DNA of 64,000 nt from Hydrogenophaga sp. 2FB (GCF_005503365.1 NZ_SCML01000036.1:1-64000), one strand, 5' to 3'; shown: positions 43,026 through 52,348, counted from the stretch's first letter. Numbers and translations: made by a program. The notes: generated by a model not told the origin, from the letters alone.

Positions 43026-43927
43026 GCAACCCGGCACCACCCGACTGGATGCGCCAGGAAGAACGCAGCCACCTCGGTGTGCTGCGCTTCATGGTCTGGG
43101 TCTCGCTGCGCCTGGGGCGCACGGTGGGCCGGGTGTTGCTGCGCTTCATCGCGCTGTACTACGTGGTGTTCTCGCCCAAGGCGCGCCGCACGGGGGCCGT
43201 CTACCTGGAACGCGCGCTCGGGCGCAAGCCCACCTGGCTCGACGCCTACCGCCACGTGATGAGTTTTTCCAGCACGGTGCACGACCGTGTCTATCTGCTC
43301 AACGACCGCTTCGACCTGTTCGACATCCAGTTCGTCGGTGACGAGCAGGTGCATGCCGCGCTCGAACGGCAACGCGGCGCCTTTCTGCTGGGCGCACACC
43401 TGGGCAGCTTCGAGGTGCTGCGCGCCATGGCGCACCAGCACGCCCACGCGCCGGTGGCGATGTTGATGTACGAGGAGAATGCGCGCAAGATCAACGCCAT
43501 CCTGCACGCCATCAACCCGAAGGCGCACCAGGATGTGGTGCCGCTGGGCCGCCCCGACTCCATGCTCAAGGCGCGCGACCGGCTGGACGCCGGACACCTC
43601 GTGGGCTTGCTGGCCGACCGATCGCTTGCCAACGACAGCACGGCAGAATGCCTGTTCCTCGGTAAGCCCGCGCGTTTCCCGATCGGCCCCTGGCGCATGG
43701 CGGCGATGTTGCGCCGCCCGGTGTTCTTCATGGCCGGCCTGTACCTCGGCGGCAACCGCTACCGGCTGCACTTCGAGCTGCTGGCCGATTTCTCCACCGT
43801 CGAACGCGGCGAGCGCGACGCGGCGATCGCCCAGGCCATGCAGGTCTACGCCGACCGCCTTGGCGCGTACTGTCGCCAGGCGCCTTTCAACTGGTTCAAC
43901 TTCTTCGACTTCTGGCAACGCACATGA
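43022..43927 (+). CDS. LpxL/HtrB-like acyltransferase
   Basis: Membrane-associated acyltransferase of 301 residues with one N-terminal hydrophobic helix. The family HxxxxE-type site is in GAHLGSFEVLRAMA near 122, followed by LADRSLANDSTAECLFLGKPARF-type sequence around 200-225. In aryl polyene clusters this enzyme is thought to transfer the polyene acyl group to a lipid head for outer-membrane anchoring. It is translationally coupled to both neighbours by 4-base overlaps. Confidence 0.87.
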   Translation: MSNPAPPDWMRQEERSHLGVLRFMVWVSLRLGRTVGRVLLRFIALYYVVFSPKARRTGAVYLERALGRKPTWLDAYRHVMSFSSTVHDRVYLLNDRFDLFDIQFVGDEQVHAALERQRGAFLLGAHLGSFEVLRAMAHQHAHAPVAMLMYEENARKINAILHAINPKAHQDVVPLGRPDSMLKARDRLDAGHLVGLLADRSLANDSTAECLFLGKPARFPIGPWRMAAMLRRPVFFMAGLYLGGNRYRLHFELLADFSTVERGERDAAIAQAMQVYADRLGAYCRQAPFNWFNFFDFWQRT

Positions 43928-44493
43928 TCCGACGACTCCTCACGGGCCTCGTGCTCTGCGCTTTCACCGCCATGGCACACGCGGCGTTCGACGTTGACCA
44001 GCTCATGGCCGAGCTGGCGCGCAACCCCGGCGGCAACGCCAGGTTCGTGGAGAAGCGTTACCTCGCGCTGCTCGACAAGCCGGTGGTCGCCTCCGGCGAG
44101 ATGAGCTACAGGGCGCCTGACTGGCTGGAGAAGCGCACCCTCAAGCCCCGGCCCGAAACCGTGGTGCTCAACAAGAACACGCTGAGCCTGGAGCGCGACC
44201 GCCGCACGATGACCATCCAGCTGAACCAGCGGCCCGAAGTGGCGGCGTTCGTGGACAGCATCCGCAGCACGCTCTCGGGCGACCGCGCCTCGCTGGAGCG
44301 CAACTACAAGCTCGCCTTGACCGGCAACGTCGACGCCTGGACGCTCACCCTGGTGCCCAGCGAGCCGAAGATCCTGGAACTGCTCAAGCGCATCACGGTG
44401 GGCGGCGCGCGCGAACAGGTGCTGACGATCGAATACCTGCAAGCCGATGGCGACCGCACCGAAATGATCATCACGCCGGTGAAGAACCCATGA
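43924..44493 (+). CDS. LolA-like periplasmic lipid carrier
   Basis: Secreted protein of 189 residues with a signal peptide (MIRRLLTGLVLCAFTAMAHA) and the LolA-type beta pattern GNARFVEKRYLALLDKPVVASG and SEPKILELLKRITVGG. It probably ferries the lipid-linked polyene across the periplasm. The next gene encodes an MMPL exporter, its expected donor in the inner membrane. A 4-base overlap couples the two genes. Confidence 0.86.
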   Translation: MIRRLLTGLVLCAFTAMAHAAFDVDQLMAELARNPGGNARFVEKRYLALLDKPVVASGEMSYRAPDWLEKRTLKPRPETVVLNKNTLSLERDRRTMTIQLNQRPEVAAFVDSIRSTLSGDRASLERNYKLALTGNVDAWTLTLVPSEPKILELLKRITVGGAREQVLTIEYLQADGDRTEMIITPVKNP

Positions 44494-46829
44494 GCCGCGG
44501 TTTCTGGCGCGCCCTGCTGATCTGGCTGGCGGCGATGGGCTGCGGCGTCGTGCTGCTCCTGAACACGCGCTTCTCGGCCGACATCTCTTTTTTCCTGCCC
44601 TCCAAACCCACGGCCGAGCAGCAGGTGATGGTCGACCAGCTGCGCGAAGGCGCGGTGTCGCGCCTGCTGATGGTGGCCATTTCGGGCGGCAGCGCCGAGC
44701 AACGCGCCGACGCGTCCCGCGCGCTGCGCGCGGCGCTGGCGAAAGACACGTCGCTGGAAACGGTGCAGAACGGCGAGGCCGAGGCCCTGGACACCGTGCG
44801 TGACTTCATGCTGAAGCACCGCTACCAGCTCAGCAGCGCGGTCACGCCCGAACGTTTCAGCGTGGAAGGCCTGCGCAACGCGGTCAACAACAGCGTGGAC
44901 ATGCTCAGCTCGTCGGCGGGGCTGTTGTTCAAACCCTATCTGGCGCGCGACCCCACGGGCGAGTTGATCGAACTCGTGTCCGGCCTCAACGCCGGCGTGC
45001 AACCCAACGAGCGCGAAGGCGTCTGGGCCTCGCGCGATGGCGAGCGCGCCATGCTGATCGTGCAGACCCACGCACTCGGCTCCGACACCGACGGCCAGGC
45101 CGCCGCCGTCGACCTGATCCGCGCGACCTTCGACAAGGTCGCCGCGCAGGACGGCATGAGCGGCCTGACGATGCAGATGTCCGGCCCCGGCCTGTTCGCG
45201 GTGCGCGCGCGCGCCACGATCCAGGAAGAAGTGGCGCGCCTGTCGCTCATGAGCACGGTGATCCTCGCGGTGATGCTCGGCTTCGTGTACCGCCGCGCGC
45301 GCCTGATGTTGCTCACGCTGGTGCCGGTGCTCAGCGGCACGCTCGCGGCCATCGTCACCGTGGGCCTGGTGCATGGCACGGTGTTCGGCATCACGGTGGG
45401 CTTTGGCGCGGCGCTCATTGGCGAGGCGGTGGACTACGCCATTTATTACTTCGTGCAGTCCGGGCGGCAGGGCGCGACGTCGTGGCGCGAGCAGTACTGG
45501 CCGACCATTCGCCTGGGCGTGCTCACCTCGGTGCTGGGTTTTGGCGCGCTGCTGTTCTCGGGCTTTCCGGGTCTGGCGCAGCTGGGCCTGTACGCCATCA
45601 GCGGCGTGCTCGCGGCCGCGCTGGTCACGCGTTACCTGCTGCCCGATCTCGCGGGCCCCGGCGTGCACCTGGACGACGGCGCGCGCCAGGGCCGTGTGCT
45701 GCGTCCGCTGGTGGCGCATGCCCACACCTTGCGCTGGCCCTTGCTCGCGATCGTGCTGGTCGCCGGCATCTACCTCGCGCAGCACCGCCACGAACTGTGG
45801 CAACCCGACCTCTCCGCGCTGTCCACCGTGACGCAGGAAGAAGGCGAACTCGACGCCCACCTGCGCGCCGACCTCGGCGCACCCGACGCGCGCTACATGG
45901 CCGTCATCACCGCGCCCGACCGCGAGAGCGCATTGCAAGCAGCCGAACGCGCCGGCACCCAGCTGCGCGGGCTGGTGGACCAAGGACTCATCGGCGGCTA
46001 CGACACGCCCGCGCGCTTCCTGCCCAGCGAAGCCACGCAGGCCGCGCGGCGCGCCAGCCTGCCCACGCCCGACGAACTCGGGGAGCGCCTGCGCGTCGCA
46101 CTGGTGGATGCGCCGCTGTCGGCCGACCGGCTGCAACCCTTCCTGGACGACGTGAAGGCCGCGCGCAATGCGCCCAACCTCACGCGCGCCGACCTGGACG
46201 GCACAGGCCTGGGCCTCGCGGTCGACGCCCTGCTGCTGCAACGCCCCACCGGCTGGAGCGTGCTGTTGCCGCTGCGCCCACCGGCCAGTTCCGAGGGCGC
46301 CGACATCCCCGTGGACGCCGTGCGCACTGCGCTGGCCGGCACCGGCGCCTTGTTCATCGACCTCAAGGGCGAGTTCGACACGCTGTACGGCGAGTACATC
46401 GACGAGGCCATCGTGCTCTCGCTCGCGGGCTTCCTCGCCATCGTCGTGGTGCTGGCCTTCGTGTTGCGCAGCCCGGCGCGGCTGCTCGGTGTGATGCTGC
46501 CGCTGGTGATGGCGGTGATGGTGGTCGTCGCGGGCCTGCACGCCGCCGGCGTTCGCCTGCACCTGTTGCACCTGGTGGGCCTGCTGCTCACCGTGGCCGT
46601 GGGTTCGAACTACACGCTGTTCTTCGACCGTCTCGCGCTCGGCGAAGCGCTGGACGACGAGACCTTGCTGTCGATCGGCGTGGCGAGTTTCACCACCGCG
46701 GTCGGCTTCGGCGTGCTGGCCTGGTCGTCGGTGCCGGTGCTGCACGCGATCGGCGTTACGGTGGGTCCGGGCGCGGTGCTCGCGCTGATCATGGCGGCGG
46801 CTTTTGCCGTGCGAAAGCGCGCCGCATGA
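44490..46829 (+). CDS. MMPL/RND family lipid exporter
   Basis: Inner-membrane transporter of 779 residues in two homologous halves, each with a first helix, a large periplasmic loop and five further helices (about 12 in all). Segments include FGAALIGEAVDYAIYYFVQS in the first half and LLTVAVGSNYTLFFDRLAL in the second; both positions usually hold proton-relay residues. It resembles exporters that accompany aryl polyene and flexirubin clusters and should move the finished lipid-linked pigment outward to the LolA-like carrier. Confidence 0.92.
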   Translation: MSRGFWRALLIWLAAMGCGVVLLLNTRFSADISFFLPSKPTAEQQVMVDQLREGAVSRLLMVAISGGSAEQRADASRALRAALAKDTSLETVQNGEAEALDTVRDFMLKHRYQLSSAVTPERFSVEGLRNAVNNSVDMLSSSAGLLFKPYLARDPTGELIELVSGLNAGVQPNEREGVWASRDGERAMLIVQTHALGSDTDGQAAAVDLIRATFDKVAAQDGMSGLTMQMSGPGLFAVRARATIQEEVARLSLMSTVILAVMLGFVYRRARLMLLTLVPVLSGTLAAIVTVGLVHGTVFGITVGFGAALIGEAVDYAIYYFVQSGRQGATSWREQYWPTIRLGVLTSVLGFGALLFSGFPGLAQLGLYAISGVLAAALVTRYLLPDLAGPGVHLDDGARQGRVLRPLVAHAHTLRWPLLAIVLVAGIYLAQHRHELWQPDLSALSTVTQEEGELDAHLRADLGAPDARYMAVITAPDRESALQAAERAGTQLRGLVDQGLIGGYDTPARFLPSEATQAARRASLPTPDELGERLRVALVDAPLSADRLQPFLDDVKAARNAPNLTRADLDGTGLGLAVDALLLQRPTGWSVLLPLRPPASSEGADIPVDAVRTALAGTGALFIDLKGEFDTLYGEYIDEAIVLSLAGFLAIVVVLAFVLRSPARLLGVMLPLVMAVMVVVAGLHAAGVRLHLLHLVGLLLTVAVGSNYTLFFDRLALGEALDDETLLSIGVASFTTAVGFGVLAWSSVPVLHAIGVTVGPGAVLALIMAAAFAVRKRAA

Positions 46830-47470
46830 ACACCCCGCTGCGCACCGTCGGCACGCCAGGCGATGCAAAGCACCTGGTGGTGATGCTGCCGGGCATGGCC
46901 ATGCGCGCCGAAGAAATGTTTGAAGCCGGGTTTGCCGATGCCGTGGCGCGCCGCGCGCTGCCCTTGGACCTGCTGGCCGTGGATGTGAGTGGCATCGGGC
47001 TGGAGTCGTCCGACACCTGGCATGCGTTGCAAGACGGCCTTCTGACGCCGGAGCGCGCGCGCCGCAAGAGCGTCTGGCTCGGCGGCATTTCGCTCGGCGG
47101 CCTGGTGGCCATGGCGCACGTGGCCGAGCGGCCCGACGTGGTCGACGGGCTGTGCCTGCTCGCGCCCTACCCGGGCAGCCGGCCCAGCGTCAACGTGATG
47201 GACCGCGCCGGTGGCCCCGACCGCTGGCAACCCAGCGAAGAAGACCTGCGCGACCCCGAGTTGCGTGTGTGGCGGTGGCTGCAACGCCCACCGCCCGAGT
47301 TGCCGGTGTTCATCGGGCACGGCCGTGAAGACCGGTTCGCCGACCGCATCCAGCGCGTGGCGGATCGTTTTCCTGCCGCCGCGCGCCACACCGTCGCGGG
47401 CGGCCACGACTGGTCGGCCTGGCTGCCCTTGTGGGAACATTTTCTGGACACCGGTTACTTCGTGGATTGA
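46826..47470 (+). CDS. Alpha/beta hydrolase
   Basis: Hydrolase of 214 residues. The nucleophile elbow is GISLGG near residue 85, an aspartate lies in GHGREDRFAD near 168, and the histidine in AGGHDWSAW near 195. It starts on the MMPL stop as ATGA. Within the cluster it may act as a thioesterase or esterase that releases or edits acyl intermediates; the substrate is not known. Confidence 0.86.
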   Translation: MNTPLRTVGTPGDAKHLVVMLPGMAMRAEEMFEAGFADAVARRALPLDLLAVDVSGIGLESSDTWHALQDGLLTPERARRKSVWLGGISLGGLVAMAHVAERPDVVDGLCLLAPYPGSRPSVNVMDRAGGPDRWQPSEEDLRDPELRVWRWLQRPPPELPVFIGHGREDRFADRIQRVADRFPAAARHTVAGGHDWSAWLPLWEHFLDTGYFVD

Positions 47471-47471
47471 C

Positions 47472-48278
47472 ATGGTGAACACGCGCTGGAAACCCGCTCC
47501 CCTGCTGCACGCATCGGCCGTGGTGCACACCACGGCCGTGCTCGGCACGCTCGCGGTGCCCGCTGCATGGCCGTGGGCGGTGGGCGCGCTGGTGGCCAAC
47601 CACGCACTGCTCGCAGGTGCGGGCCTGTGGCCGAGTTCGCACCTGCTCGGGCCCAACCTCACACGCCTGCCGCCCGACGCGGCACAGCGGCGCGAGATCG
47701 CGCTCACCATCGACGACGGCCCCGACCCAGAAGCGACCCCGCGCGTGCTCGACCTGCTCGACGCCGCAAACGTGAAAGCCAGTTTCTTCTGCATCGGCCG
47801 CATTGCCGAGCAGCACCCGGTCCTGTGCCGCGAGATCGTGCAACGCGGCCACCGCGTGGAGAACCACGGCTATGCCCACAGCAATGCGTTCTCGCTGTTC
47901 GGCCCGGGCGCGATGCGGCGCGACATCGCGCGCGCGCAGGCCACGCTGTCCGACATCACCGGCCAGGCCCCGCGTTTCTTCCGCGCCACCGCCGGCCTGC
48001 GCAACCCGTTTCTCGATCCGGTGCTGCACGGCCTGGGCCTGCAACTGGCCACCTGGACGCGCCGCGCCTACGACACCCGCACCGGCGACCCCGAGCGCGT
48101 GTACCAGCGCCTGGCCCAACACCTGGGCGCGGGCGACATCGTGTTGATGCACGACGGCCATGGCGCCCGCACCCCGGCCGGTGAGCCCGTGATCCTTGCC
48201 GTGCTGCCGCGCCTGCTGCAGACGATCGCCGAACGCCAACTCCATCCCGTCACGCTGACACCCACCCTGCCCACATGA
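47472..48278 (+). CDS. Polysaccharide deacetylase family protein
   Basis: NodB-type carbohydrate esterase of 268 residues with an N-terminal membrane-spanning part (about 1-55). The metal motif begins ALTIDDGPDP near 75, FFCIGRIAEQHP near 100 and the second motif ENHGYAHSN near 130, giving Asp-His-His; the last motif is VLMHDGHG near 225. It may modify a sugar attached to the pigment lipid, possibly in concert with the glycosyltransferase of the reverse arm. Confidence 0.86.
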   Translation: MVNTRWKPAPLLHASAVVHTTAVLGTLAVPAAWPWAVGALVANHALLAGAGLWPSSHLLGPNLTRLPPDAAQRREIALTIDDGPDPEATPRVLDLLDAANVKASFFCIGRIAEQHPVLCREIVQRGHRVENHGYAHSNAFSLFGPGAMRRDIARAQATLSDITGQAPRFFRATAGLRNPFLDPVLHGLGLQLATWTRRAYDTRTGDPERVYQRLAQHLGAGDIVLMHDGHGARTPAGEPVILAVLPRLLQTIAERQLHPVTLTPTLPT

Positions 48279-48997
48279 GCCGTCCATTTGTCCGAACGCT
48301 GGTCGACGAAGCCAGCCAGACCTTCCGCCCGAGCGGCCCCTTCGCGTACCACTACGCGCGCGGCAAGCTCGGCTACGACACCATCTTTCACGAGATGTTG
48401 CGCCGGGGTCTGCTGCCCGAAGGCGGCCGTTACCTGGACCTCGGTTGCGGCCAGGGCAGCCTGTTCGCCTGGCTGCTCGCGGCGCGCCGCGTGTACGAAC
48501 GGGGCCCATGGCCTGAAGGCTGGGCACCGCCACCGGTGCCGCAGCAACTGCGCGGCGTGGAACTGATGCAGAAAGATGTGGAGCGTGCCGCCCTCGCCTT
48601 CGGACCGCAGCACCCGGTGGTGCGCGTGGAACGGGGCGACATGAACGCGGTCGATTTCGGCCGACCCGACGCGATCGTGATCCTGGACGCGCTGCACTAC
48701 TTCAGCCACGAGCAGCAGCGCGAGGTGCTCTCCCGCATCCGCCAGGCGCTGCCGCCCGGTGGCGTGTTCCTCACGCGCATCGGCGACGCCAGCGCGGGCC
48801 TCCCACACCGCATCTGCAACGGCGTGGACCGCCTCGTCACCTACTCGCGCGGCCACCGCCTGCCGCGCCTGTACTGCCGCAGTCTGCAGGACTGGGCGGC
48901 CGAACTGCAGCGCCTGGGTTTCGTCGTGGAAACCGAGCCCATGAGCGGTCGCAAGCCCTTTGCCAACGTGATGCTCGTCTGCCGGGTACCGCACTGA
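48275..48997 (+). CDS. Class I SAM-dependent methyltransferase
   Basis: Methyltransferase of 240 residues with the SAM loop YLDLGCGQGSLFAWLL near residue 53 and the acidic second motif around VERGDMNAVDF near 120, then VILDALHYF. In xanthomonadin-type pathways an O-methylation of the aryl head group is known, and this is the best candidate for it. It overlaps the deacetylase gene by 4 bases. Confidence 0.87.
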   Translation: MSRPFVRTLVDEASQTFRPSGPFAYHYARGKLGYDTIFHEMLRRGLLPEGGRYLDLGCGQGSLFAWLLAARRVYERGPWPEGWAPPPVPQQLRGVELMQKDVERAALAFGPQHPVVRVERGDMNAVDFGRPDAIVILDALHYFSHEQQREVLSRIRQALPPGGVFLTRIGDASAGLPHRICNGVDRLVTYSRGHRLPRLYCRSLQDWAAELQRLGFVVETEPMSGRKPFANVMLVCRVPH

Positions 48998-49002
48998 ACG
49001 GC

Positions 49003-49033
49003 CGCGACCGGTCTGAGACAATGCGCGGTCGCG
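49003..49033 (+). other. Stem-loop between methyltransferase and ketosynthase 2 genes
   Basis: CGCGACCG and CGGTCGCG form 8-base arms around a 15-base loop, followed by TTTTCC. It lies in the only sizeable gap (52 bases) of the forward arm and could attenuate or process the transcript. Confidence 0.45.
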
Positions 49034-49049
49034 TTTTCCGAGCCCCACT

Positions 49050-50240
49050 TTGAAGCCTTTGTCATTAACCGCCACCACCGCCACCACCTGCCTGGGTGTG
49101 GGCCTGGCCGCCCACCGCGCGGCCTTGCACGACAACCGCAGCGGCCTGCAGCCCTGCACGTTCGAAACGGTGGACCTGCCGACCTGGGTGGGCGAGGTGC
49201 CCGGTGTGGACGACCACCCCCTGCCCGCCGCGCTGGCGCGCTACGAATGCCGCAACAACCGCCTGGCCCTGCTCGGGCTGCACGCCGACGGTTTTGAAGA
49301 CCGGGTGCGCGCCGCCATCGCACGCCACGGCGCGGGGCGCGTGGGTGTCTTCATGGGCACCAGCACCTCCGGCATCCTGCAGACCGAACTCGCGTACCGC
49401 GAGCGCGACCCGGTCACCGGCGCGCTGCCCGCCGCGTTCGATTACGCGGCCACGCACAACCCGTATTCGGTGAGCGAGCTGCTGCGCGAACACCTCGGCA
49501 TCACCGGCATGGCCGTCACCATTTCCACCGCGTGTTCGTCCAGCGCCAAGGTGTTCGCCGCCGCCGCGCGGCAACTGGAGCTGGGCACAATCGACGCGGC
49601 GCTGGTCGGGGGTGTCGACTCGCTGTGCCTGACCACGCTGTACGGTTTCGCCTCGCTGGAACTCACCTCGCGCGAGCCCTGCCGCCCCTGCGATGTGGAC
49701 CGCGACGGCATCTCGATTGGCGAAGGCGCGGCCTATGCCTTGCTGGAGCGCGGCGACGCGGCCGAACCGGGCGCCGTGTGGTTGCTGGGCACCGGCGAGT
49801 CGAGCGACGCGTACCACATGTCCGCACCGCACCCCGAAGGCCTGGGCGCGCAACGGGCGATGCAGGCCGCGCTGCGCAGCGCCTCGCTGGACGCGGGCGC
49901 GATCGACTACATCAACCTGCACGGCACGGCCACGCCGGCCAACGACAGCGCCGAAGGCAAGGCCGTGGCCGCGCTGTTCGGCCCGCGCGTGCCCTGCTCG
50001 TCCACCAAAGGCGCGACCGGCCACACCCTGGGCGCGGCCGGCGCGGTGGAAGCGGTGCTGTGCGCGATCGCGCTGGTCGATGGCTTCGTGCCCGGCAGCC
50101 CCGGCACACGCACACTCGATCCGGCCATCCCGATCAACGTCCCGTTGCAAGGCGCGCCGGCACCCTTGCGCCACGCGCTCACCAACTCGTTTGGCTTCGG
50201 TGGCAGCAATTGCAGCCTGGTGCTGGGGGTGCGCGCATGA
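49050..50240 (+). CDS. Beta-ketoacyl-ACP synthase (ketosynthase 2)
   Basis: Condensing enzyme of 396 residues with the complete triad: cysteine at about 162 in STACSSSAK, histidine at about 291 in NLHGTAT and histidine at about 325 in KGATGHTLG. The C-terminus FGFGGSNCSLVLG is normal. The only in-frame start near the conserved N-terminus is a TTG, without a clear ribosome-binding site, so expression may be low or the start misread. It is followed by a chain-length-factor-like protein, suggesting a heterodimer. Confidence 0.9.
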   Translation: MKPLSLTATTATTCLGVGLAAHRAALHDNRSGLQPCTFETVDLPTWVGEVPGVDDHPLPAALARYECRNNRLALLGLHADGFEDRVRAAIARHGAGRVGVFMGTSTSGILQTELAYRERDPVTGALPAAFDYAATHNPYSVSELLREHLGITGMAVTISTACSSSAKVFAAAARQLELGTIDAALVGGVDSLCLTTLYGFASLELTSREPCRPCDVDRDGISIGEGAAYALLERGDAAEPGAVWLLGTGESSDAYHMSAPHPEGLGAQRAMQAALRSASLDAGAIDYINLHGTATPANDSAEGKAVAALFGPRVPCSSTKGATGHTLGAAGAVEAVLCAIALVDGFVPGSPGTRTLDPAIPINVPLQGAPAPLRHALTNSFGFGGSNCSLVLGVRA

Positions 50241-51106
50241 GCGCCGCACCGGGCCGTTCCCAAGCAAGCTCGCACCGCAGCCCGCAGGGCGAAGGTAGTC
50301 CAGTGAACGCTCCCGCCCCCTTGACCGCCTGGATCACCGGTGTGGGCTTCATTGCCCCCGGCCTGCCCGACTGGCCCAGCGCACGCGCCGTGCTGCGCGG
50401 CGAGCAGCCCTGGGTGTCCGCGCCCTCGGTGCTGCCGGCCCCGGCGATCCTGCCGCCGGCCGAGCGCCGCCGCGCCAGCCGCGTCATCAAGCTCGCGCTC
50501 GGGATTGGCCTGGAAGCCGCGGCGGGTGCCGATGTGTCGACCCTGGCCACCGTGTTCAGCGCTTCCGGCTCCGACGGCCACAACTGCCACGCGCTGTGCG
50601 AGCAACTGGCCACCGACGACCGCCACGTCTCGCCCACGCGCTTTCACAACTCGGTGCACAACGCGCCCGCGGGCTACTGGGGCATTGCCACGAAGTCGAT
50701 GGCGCCCTGCCAGGTGCTCTGCGCTTTTGATGGCAGCTTCGGCGCGGGCCTGCTCGACACGCTGGCGCAGGTCGCGCTCGACCAGCAGGCCACGCTGCTG
50801 ATGGCCTACGACAGCGAGTACCCCGAACCGCTGTTCGCCAAGCGCCCCGTGCCCGACTGCGCCGGCGTGGCGCTGCGCCTGGAACCGCAAGCGTCCGAAC
50901 ACGCACTGGCGCGCATCACCGCGTGGACCACCGAGGCGCCCGCGCCAACCTGGAACCACGCCACGCTCGAACCGCTGCGCGCGTCCATCCCGGCCCTGCG
51001 CGCCCTGCCCCTGCTCGAACAACTCGCGCAAGGCCACAGCGGCGAAGTCTGCCTGGACTACCTGCCCGGCCTGCAACTCGCGGTGCGGCTGGACGTGTTG
51101 ACCTGA
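50237..51106 (+). CDS. Beta-ketoacyl synthase-like chain length factor
   Basis: A 289-residue, N-terminal ketosynthase-like protein without the usual C-x-S active site; instead HNSVHNAPAGYWGIATKS and LCAFDGSFGAGLLDTL are seen, as in the chain-length-factor partners of aryl polyene ketosynthases. Two starts are possible. The ATG at 50237 overlaps the ketosynthase 2 stop. A GTG at 50303 follows GAAGGTAG and begins MNAPAPLTAWITGVGF, where homology starts. The 66 bases between look like a GC-rich dispersed repeat. Confidence 0.82.
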   Translation: MSAAPGRSQASSHRSPQGEGSPVNAPAPLTAWITGVGFIAPGLPDWPSARAVLRGEQPWVSAPSVLPAPAILPPAERRRASRVIKLALGIGLEAAAGADVSTLATVFSASGSDGHNCHALCEQLATDDRHVSPTRFHNSVHNAPAGYWGIATKSMAPCQVLCAFDGSFGAGLLDTLAQVALDQQATLLMAYDSEYPEPLFAKRPVPDCAGVALRLEPQASEHALARITAWTTEAPAPTWNHATLEPLRASIPALRALPLLEQLAQGHSGEVCLDYLPGLQLAVRLDVLT

Positions 51107-51537
51107 TGGACAAGGCCTGGATCGCCGCGCGCATTCCCCACCAGGGCGACATGTGCCTGCTCGACGCGGTGGACGACTGGTCTGCCGACCACATCGTGTG
51201 CCGCGCCACCAGCCACGCCGACCCGAAGAACCCGCTGCGCGCGGCAGGGCGCCTGGGTGCCGCCAACGGCATTGAGTACGCGGCGCAGGCCATGGCGGTG
51301 CACGGCGCGCTGGTGGCCGACGCGAACACCGCGCCGCGCCAGGGTTACCTCACCAGCGTGCGCAGCGTCACCCTGCACGCCGACCGCCTCGATGATCTCG
51401 ATGGCCCGCTGGGCGTGCGCGCCGAGCGCCTCTCGGGCGATGCGAACAACGTGCTCTACCGCTTCACCGTCCACCACGGCGACCGCTGCCTGCTCGAAGG
51501 CCGTGCTTCCGTTGTGCTGGACGCGCAAGCACTCTGA
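51106..51537 (+). CDS. Hotdog-fold dehydratase-like protein 2 (ApeP type)
   Basis: A 143-residue hotdog protein. The start ARIPHQGDMCLLDAVDDWSAD holds the active-site histidine in PHQGDM, and AAGRLGAANGIEYAAQAMAV forms the central helix. It belongs to the second dehydratase type of aryl polyene clusters, thought to act with the ApeI-like partner (42714) as a heterodimer. The start codon overlaps the preceding stop by one base. Confidence 0.85.
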   Translation: MDKAWIAARIPHQGDMCLLDAVDDWSADHIVCRATSHADPKNPLRAAGRLGAANGIEYAAQAMAVHGALVADANTAPRQGYLTSVRSVTLHADRLDDLDGPLGVRAERLSGDANNVLYRFTVHHGDRCLLEGRASVVLDAQAL

Positions 51538-51554
51538 ACAAGGAAGGAACTGCG

Positions 51555-52274
51555 ATGAAACGAGCCCTCGTCACCGGCGGCAGCGGCGGCATCGGCGCGG
51601 CGATCTGCCAGCGCCTGGCCGCCGATGGCCACCACGTCATCGTGCACGCGCACCGCGCGCTGGACAAAGCCGAAGCCACCGCGCAAGCCATTCGCGACAG
51701 CGGCGGCAGCGCCGAAGCCGTGGCCTTTGACGTGACCGACCGCGACGCCTGCGCCACCGCGCTGGCCACGATCGTCGAAGCCGGCGCGGTGCAGATCCTG
51801 GTGAACAACGCCGGCATCCATGACGACGCGGTATTCCCCGGCATGAGCGGCGAGCAGTGGGACCGCGTGCTGGACGTGTCGCTCAACGGCTTCTACAACG
51901 TGACGCAGCCGCTCACCATGCCGATGATCCGCACGCGCTGGGGCCGCATCGTCACCATCACCTCCATCGCCGGCGTTATGGGCAACCGGGGCCAGGTGAA
52001 CTACGCGGCCGCCAAGGGCGCGCTGCACGCGGCGAGCAAGTCGCTCGCGCTGGAGCTGGCCACACGCGGCGTCACCGTGAACGCGGTGGCGCCCGGCATC
52101 ATCGAAACCGACATGAGCGCGGGCGCGTTCGATGCCGAGGCGATCAAGCGCCTGGTGCCGATGCAGCGCGCGGGCCGCGCCAACGAAGTGGCGGAACTGG
52201 TGGCGTTTCTGGCATCGGACAAAGCCGCTTACGTGAGCGGACAGGTGATCTCGATCAATGGGGCGATGGCTTGA
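51555..52274 (+). CDS. fabG: 3-oxoacyl-ACP reductase (FabG type) of the aryl polyene cluster
   Basis: Short-chain dehydrogenase of 239 residues. The NADPH loop is VTGGSGGIGAAI at 7-18, NNAG lies near 85, the catalytic serine in TSIAGV near 138, and the tyrosine/lysine in NYAAAKG near 151-155. It reduces the beta-keto group between condensation and dehydration. A GGAAGG site precedes the start. It is the last gene of the forward arm; a hairpin repeat follows. Confidence 0.92.
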   Translation: MKRALVTGGSGGIGAAICQRLAADGHHVIVHAHRALDKAEATAQAIRDSGGSAEAVAFDVTDRDACATALATIVEAGAVQILVNNAGIHDDAVFPGMSGEQWDRVLDVSLNGFYNVTQPLTMPMIRTRWGRIVTITSIAGVMGNRGQVNYAAAKGALHAASKSLALELATRGVTVNAVAPGIIETDMSAGAFDAEAIKRLVPMQRAGRANEVAELVAFLASDKAAYVSGQVISINGAMA

Positions 52275-52295
52275 GGGTTTGAAATCGCGGGGTTG

Positions 52296-52320
52296 CTCCT
52301 TCCCCCAGCGGGGGAGGGAG
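52296..52320. repeat. Hairpin repeat at the end of the forward arm
   Basis: CTCCTTCCCCC-AGC-GGGGGAGGGAG gives an 11-pair stem with one wobble and a 3-base loop, between fabG and the converging DapA-like gene. It resembles short dispersed repeats of Comamonadaceae. It could act as a bidirectional transcript end, though no T-run follows. Confidence 0.55.
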
Positions 52321-52348
52321 TGCAGAGGCGCGCTGACCCGAAGACCGG

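Noticed and set aside
44304-46868. Open frame of 854 codons opposite the MMPL exporter
   Set aside because: Antisense of a well-supported membrane protein; composition dominated by arginine, histidine and glutamine.
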